A stretch of DNA of 64,000 bases, from contig JBPJFY010000008.1 in the NCBI GenBank assembly GCA_051208045.1, positions 1-64,000 of the forward strand, written 5' to 3'. This document shows, piece by piece, positions 59,857 to 64,000 of the stretch. This stretch comes from LZORAL124-50-18 sp051208045 (GTDB taxonomy: Bacteria; Pseudomonadota; Gammaproteobacteria; Pseudomonadales; Oleiphilaceae). Position 1 is the first letter of the stretch; each line of letters starts with the position of its first letter. The notes below the pieces were generated by a model. That model was not told the DNA's origin, ran no database searches, and saw only the letters and a program-made list of their open reading frames with translations. A program made the translations under genes and the position numbers.

Positions 59857-60780
59857 TCAGAAGCCTCCGGCCTGTCCCGGGGCATAACTGTAGTGACGCT
59901 TGAACTCCCGACTGAATTGCGTGGCACTGGTGTACCCCACAAGGTAGGCGGCTTCGTTCGCCTTTTTGCCTTCAATGGCGATCAAGTCATGCGCTTTTGA
60001 GAGGCGCACCTTCTTCAAATACTGTAACGGTGAAGCCAGGGTAACCTGCCGAAAGGCACGGTGGAACGCGGAAACACTCATATTGGCCTGTTCCGCCAGA
60101 TCATCCACGGTGAGGCGGTGCGCGTAGTCATTGTGCAAGGTGCTGAGTGTGCGGGCAATGCGGGCATACTGGCCGTTATGTTGTGCCAGGCCAAACAGCG
60201 TTTTGCCGGAAGGTCCGGTTAAGATTCGGAATATAATCTCGCTCACCAGATGTTCGCCGAGCGCTGCGGCTTCCACACGATCAAACAGCACATTCAGTAA
60301 GCGGCAGGTGGCATCCAGAATGTCCTTATCCATGGCGACCGAACGTATGCCACATTCCGGCTCGCACTCCGGCAGGCAGGTGGGCGCATTTTGCTGGAGC
60401 AAGCTGGTCAGGTGTTGTAATACGTGGGGCTTCACATCGATTGAGATGCCCAGTATGGGTTCGTCATTCTCCGAGATCGCTTCACACTCCAGCGGCAGTG
60501 GAATGCCCAGGACCAGATAATCGCCGGGGCCATAGCTCACGGTATGATCGCCCAGATAGATGTTTTTGCGCCCCTGACCCATGATGATGACACCGGACTG
60601 GTACAACAGCGGTTTGCGTTCACTGCCGCCCTTGGCCCGATAGAAATGGACACCGGGCACATCCGTATCCAGGCAACCTTCGAAATTTTCCAGGGATTTT
60701 CTGCGTACAAATTCCTGCATCAATGTGGTGAGCTGGGGAACACCGGAGGCGGACATGCGAAACACCTTTTTACTTTGCAA
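59857..60780 (-). CDS. yqhC: AraC-family activator, YqhC-like
   Basis: 307 residues, ATG 60780. The N-terminal AraC_N-type sensing domain contains KPLLYQSGVIIMGQGRKNIY and VSYGPGDYLVLGIPLPLECE; the C-terminal double HTH contains RLTVDDLAEQANMSVSAFHR, SPLQYLKKVRLSKAHDLIAI and EAAYLVGYTSATQFSREFKR. Divergent from yqhD as in E. coli, where YqhC activates yqhD in response to aldehydes such as glyoxal. The Cys-containing stretch CLPECEPECGIRSV (about 134) could sense electrophiles, though this is inference. Confidence 0.85.
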   Translation of the reverse strand: MQSKKVFRMSASGVPQLTTLMQEFVRRKSLENFEGCLDTDVPGVHFYRAKGGSERKPLLYQSGVIIMGQGRKNIYLGDHTVSYGPGDYLVLGIPLPLECEAISENDEPILGISIDVKPHVLQHLTSLLQQNAPTCLPECEPECGIRSVAMDKDILDATCRLLNVLFDRVEAAALGEHLVSEIIFRILTGPSGKTLFGLAQHNGQYARIARTLSTLHNDYAHRLTVDDLAEQANMSVSAFHRAFRQVTLASPLQYLKKVRLSKAHDLIAIEGKKANEAAYLVGYTSATQFSREFKRHYSYAPGQAGGF

Positions 60781-60946
60781 TGTTTTTGATGGAAATAAAT
60801 AAAATACTCCTATGTGCAGAAATAGGCAACAAATGTGGATTATTTGGTCTTATAAAAGTCTTGATAGGGTACTAATATGCTATCCAGTGCTGGGCTGTGT
60901 ACGACGCCAGCAATGCATAATACTCGTATAGAGAGAGGAGTAATCC

Positions 60947-62089
60947 ATGAAATTCACGTATCATAATCCCACACAAATTTTGTTTGGTCAGGGCCAGATT
61001 GCTGCCATTGGCAAAGAGATTCCGGCGAACCGCAACGTGTTAGTGATGTATGGCGGTGGCTCCATCAAGAAGAATGGTGTGTATGATCAGGTGGCTCAGG
61101 CACTGGCGGAACATACCTGGTTCGAGTTTTCCGGGGTGGAACCCAATCCGACCATTGAAACCCTGGATCAGGCAGTGGCGCAGGTGCGGGAAAAGGGCAT
61201 CGATTTCATTCTGGCCGTTGGCGGGGGGTCGGTTATTGATGGGGCCAAATATGTGGCCGCCGCTGCCCGATACGCTGGCGAAGGCTGGGATATTCTGACC
61301 GGCAAGCAGGGGGTGAGCGAAGCGGTGGCTTTAGGCGCAGTACTGACCTTGCCGGCGACCGGCTCGGAATCCAACGCCGGTTCGGTGATCAGTAAAAAAG
61401 CGACGCAGGAAAAGCTGTTTTTTGCCAGCCCGCTGGTGCAACCACAGTTTGCCGTGCTGGATCCGGAAGCGATGAAAACCTTGCCGCAGCGCCAGCTGGT
61501 GAACGGGATTGTGGACGCCTGGGTGCATGTGACAGAACAGTACCTGACCACAGTAAAGCGTACTCCGGTGCAGGATGGCTATGCTGAAACGCTGCTGCGC
61601 ACCTTCCTCCATTTGGGGGAAACCTTCGCCGATCGTGATGATGCCTGGCATGGTAACTTGATGTGGGCGGCAAATCAGGCATTGAACGGGTTAATTGGCG
61701 TTGGCGTGGACCAGGATTGGGCGACGCACATGATCGGCCATGAGTTGACGGCGTTATATGGTGTGGATCATGCGCGTTCTCTGGCGATTATTCAGCCCGC
61801 ATTGTTGCGCGATCAATTGGAAACCAAGCGTGCCAAACTCGACCAGATGGGCCGGGGAGTCTTTGGATTAACCGGGTCAGACGTGGCAGAGCGGACGATT
61901 GATATGATCGAGGCTTTCTACCATGCTTTGGATGTGGCCACGCAACTCACCGAGCATGGCAATGACCGGGAGGGAGCGATCGATACCATCGTGACTCAAT
62001 TGGAAAAACACGGCATGATGGCACTCGGTGAGCGTCAGGCCATTACACCGGCGGTGGCGCGTCGAATCCTTCAGGCCGCTGTGGCTTAG
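60947..62089 (+). CDS. yqhD: NADPH-dependent aldehyde reductase YqhD
   Basis: 380 residues, ATG 60947 with GAGAGGAG upstream. Iron/zinc alcohol dehydrogenase family III: MKFTYHNPTQILFGQGQIAA, AVGGGSVIDGAKYVAAAARY, LTLPATGSESNAGSVISKKA. Metal ligands are Asp and His in GIVDAWVHVTEQYL and two His in DWATHMIGHELTALYGVDHA. It reduces short and lipid-peroxidation-derived aldehydes. Controlled presumably by the divergent YqhC-like activator. Confidence 0.94.
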   Translation: MKFTYHNPTQILFGQGQIAAIGKEIPANRNVLVMYGGGSIKKNGVYDQVAQALAEHTWFEFSGVEPNPTIETLDQAVAQVREKGIDFILAVGGGSVIDGAKYVAAAARYAGEGWDILTGKQGVSEAVALGAVLTLPATGSESNAGSVISKKATQEKLFFASPLVQPQFAVLDPEAMKTLPQRQLVNGIVDAWVHVTEQYLTTVKRTPVQDGYAETLLRTFLHLGETFADRDDAWHGNLMWAANQALNGLIGVGVDQDWATHMIGHELTALYGVDHARSLAIIQPALLRDQLETKRAKLDQMGRGVFGLTGSDVAERTIDMIEAFYHALDVATQLTEHGNDREGAIDTIVTQLEKHGMMALGERQAITPAVARRILQAAVA

Positions 62090-62182
62090 TTCTGGAAAGC
62101 GATTTGACCGTTAACTCATGAGAAATAACCTGGGTAGACTATACTTTGATCAAAAGACTCTGTCGCTGATTAAGGGGTGGGT

Positions 62183-63103
62183 ATGTCCCGCATTGTTTCT
62201 CATTTGCTGTGTGCACTGGTCGCGTGTGGACTTGCACCTGTCGCGCTAAGTCAGGAAACGGTTCAAGTTTCCGGTGTCACGGTACTTCGCTACTTCCAAA
62301 CGGATGCGCGGTACAGCTTTCGCGTGCGCCTGCTGGAGGCGGTGATGAAAGAAACCGAGGCGGAATATGGGCCGTTCCGCCTGGAGCCCACCGAGCACCA
62401 GGTCACACAGGCCCGAGGCCTTCAGCTGCTTGAAACGAATGCCGGTGTGGATATCGCGTTTATTGCCTCCAGTCGTGAGCGGGAGGCCTACCTGCTTGCG
62501 GTGAAAGAACCTATTCTCAGCGGCATACTGGGATTTCGGGTCAACTTGATTCATAAAGCCGAGGTAGAGGCCTTCAAGCGGGTAACGACCTTTGATCAAC
62601 TCCGGCAGGACTATATCGCCGGTTTTGGTTCCCAGTGGGCAGATATGGCGATCCTGGAACACAATGGCATGCGCGTTTTTGGTGTTGCCAGCTATGAAAA
62701 CATTTTTCGCATGCTGGAGCACCAACGGTTTCATTATTTCCCCCGGGGGATCAATGAAGCCTGGGGTGAGATCACGCGAAAGGGCGAGACATACCCCGGT
62801 CTGGTCGTTGAGGAGTCGTTAGCACTGTATTACCCCTATCCCGTGTACTTTTTCGTCAGCAAAGCGAGTACCCGGCTGGCGGCACGCCTGGAAAAGGGCC
62901 TGCAGAGGGTGAAATCCAATGGTACGTATCAGCCGTTGTTCCTGGAAGAACATGGGGCGGATATTGCGCGGGCGAAATTAGCGCAGCGGAAACTCTTTGT
63001 GTTGACGAATCCGGCACTGGAAGATCAAAATCTCCCCGAAGGCACGTTCTGGTGGTTGTCGGAACCGATTCCGGGGCTGAATGATACGCGTCAACTGGAG
63101 TAA
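62183..63103 (+). CDS. Solitary periplasmic binding-protein-like protein
   Basis: 306 residues from ATG 62183 (AAGGGG upstream); GTG 62177 is in frame. Signal peptide SHLLCALVACGLAPVALSQ. The mature sequence (VTVLRYFQTDARYSFRVRLL, EAVMKETEAEYGPFRLEPTE, VDIAFIASSREREAYLLAVK, EPILSGILGFRVNLIHK) follows the SBP family 3 plan, with late WGEITRKGETYPGLVVEES. No transport genes adjoin. Ligand unknown. Confidence 0.75.
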   Translation: MSRIVSHLLCALVACGLAPVALSQETVQVSGVTVLRYFQTDARYSFRVRLLEAVMKETEAEYGPFRLEPTEHQVTQARGLQLLETNAGVDIAFIASSREREAYLLAVKEPILSGILGFRVNLIHKAEVEAFKRVTTFDQLRQDYIAGFGSQWADMAILEHNGMRVFGVASYENIFRMLEHQRFHYFPRGINEAWGEITRKGETYPGLVVEESLALYYPYPVYFFVSKASTRLAARLEKGLQRVKSNGTYQPLFLEEHGADIARAKLAQRKLFVLTNPALEDQNLPEGTFWWLSEPIPGLNDTRQLE

Positions 63104-63145
63104 CTGTGCTAGACTGCCGCCCGGAATAAGTAAGGGGGCACTTTC

Positions 63146-64000
63146 ATGTCTGATCTGCATCTCACGTCAACGTTCGGCACGTTCGAGCTGAAAATCCGGC
63201 ATTACCATCCAAAATCGTCTTTACGCGCCTGGGATGCGGCGGACGAATACGTGCTGCAGCATGTGGCGGACGCGCAGACCTTAAACAGCGCTGCCTGTCG
63301 GGTGCTTCTGGTGAATGATACCTGTGGTGCGCTGGCGGTGTCCCTGAGTGGATACACCTGTGTGAGTTGGGGCGATTACGAAACCGGCCGGTTAGCCTTG
63401 CGGGACAATCTGAAACGTAATAACTTGCCTCTGGATTCGGTGGCTTTTGTGTCGGGCGATCAGGTGCCGGAGGGGCCATTTGATCTGGTCATCGTGAAGT
63501 TGCCCAAAACGCTCTCTTTGCTTTACTGGCAGCTGGGTCAGCTGGCTTCCGTGCTCGCCGAAGGTACACCGGTGATCGGGGCGGGCATGGTGAAACATAT
63601 GCCCCGATCGATGATCGACGCATTCAGTGCGCTTATTGCGCCCTGCCAGACCTCTCTGGCACAGAAAAAAGCCCGTCTGATCTTCGCGACTCGGGATGAT
63701 CGGCCCCCCACGGCGTTGGATGCCCCCATTGAGTACGCAATTCCCGACTCGGATTTAATACTGGTGAATGCGGCCAATGTGTTTTCGCAGCAGAAACTGG
63801 ACCTGGGGACACGTTTTCTCCTGACCCACTTTCCTGATCTTAGTGACGCCAAACGCGTCGTGGACCTGGGGTGTGGTAACGGTGCGCTGGCGGTGTATGC
63901 GGGGCATCGGTACCCGGATGTGACCTTGTACTGCGTGGACGACTCGTTTCTTGCAATACAGAGTGCGCGTGCCTCTTTTGAGAAAAATGCCCTCACCAAT
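63146..64000 (+). CDS. rlmG: 23S rRNA (guanine-N2) methyltransferase RlmG, 3' end outside window
   Basis: 285 codons from ATG 63146 (AAGGGGG upstream) run open to the last base. RlmG (about 375 residues in E. coli) methylates G1835 of 23S rRNA. The first half is the degenerate methyltransferase domain (LRAWDAADEYVLQHVADAQT, LLVNDTCGALAVSLSGYTCV, LVIVKLPKTLSLLYWQLGQL). The catalytic domain starts with ANVFSQQKLDLGTRFLLTHF and the SAM motif VVDLGCGNGALAVYAGHRYP. The NPPF catalytic motif would lie beyond the edge. Confidence 0.92.
   Translation, partial: MSDLHLTSTFGTFELKIRHYHPKSSLRAWDAADEYVLQHVADAQTLNSAACRVLLVNDTCGALAVSLSGYTCVSWGDYETGRLALRDNLKRNNLPLDSVAFVSGDQVPEGPFDLVIVKLPKTLSLLYWQLGQLASVLAEGTPVIGAGMVKHMPRSMIDAFSALIAPCQTSLAQKKARLIFATRDDRPPTALDAPIEYAIPDSDLILVNAANVFSQQKLDLGTRFLLTHFPDLSDAKRVVDLGCGNGALAVYAGHRYPDVTLYCVDDSFLAIQSARASFEKNALTN

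Overview
The window looks like a chromosome segment from a marine or halotolerant gammaproteobacterium of the Oceanospirillales/Alteromonadales type. The reasons are Pseudomonas-like central-carbon genes (edd, glk, a gap-1-like GAPDH, pykA), a two-ATP-cone NrdA, an rlmG gene, hrpB, the yqhC/yqhD pair and a glucosylglycerate operon. Pyruvate:ferredoxin oxidoreductase suggests a facultatively fermentative life. The genus is inferred, not shown. Most of the DNA is moderately GC-rich. Clearly AT-richer accessory blocks lie at about 0-1.25, 2.5-3.3, 12.7-13.5 and 38.4-40.8 kb.

Layout. 0-5.2 kb is accessory: the 5' end of an IS4-type transposase running off the left edge, a 5'-damaged leucine-rich-repeat gene, the stump of a secreted-protein gene facing a MetR-like LysR gene, a possible Tse2-like toxin with a small partner, a solitary periplasmic binding protein with a small membrane protein, and a VapBC module. 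5.3-9.9 kb holds nrdAB behind a cobalamin riboswitch and possible NrdR boxes, divergent from ada. 10.9-13.5 kb holds small hypothetical genes, a Nudix hydrolase and an orphan Imm11-like gene. 13.6-23.1 kb is a minus-strand operon of nifJ, a dihydroorotate-dehydrogenase-like gene and a 1594-residue DUF4011-helicase-nuclease-DUF3320 protein of antiphage type. 23.3-25 kb holds a PNPOx-fold protein, a Coa1-like protein and a binding-protein gene frameshifted in a C9 tract.

25-38.3 kb is the metabolic core. glk and edd diverge from gap and pyk around a HexR-like operator. They are followed by a glucosylglycerate set: D-glycerate kinase, HAD phosphatase, GpgS, a GH13 sucrose-phosphorylase-family enzyme, an unknown membrane protein and phosphoglucomutase. 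Together these could make the solute from NDP-glucose and 3-phosphoglycerate and return it as glucose-1-phosphate and glycerate to glycolysis and the Entner-Doudoroff route.

38.4-40.8 kb is an AT-rich run of plus-strand small genes (Sel1, Nudix, a Cys-rich unknown, YajD). 41-50.5 kb has a DUF4214 secreted protein, NDH-2, a binding protein with a 33-residue membrane microprotein, a double-binding-domain diguanylate cyclase, leuA divergent from an Lrp-type regulator, and a sugar-type binding protein. 50.6-59.8 kb has hrpB, an operon of glutamine-synthetase-like, aldehyde dehydrogenase and iron-alcohol dehydrogenase genes, and a MarR/thioesterase group. 59.9-64 kb has a yqhC-like/yqhD pair, another solitary binding protein and the start of rlmG.

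No rRNA, tRNA or CRISPR array was seen. Function calls come from reading the sequence against remembered families; no database search was run.
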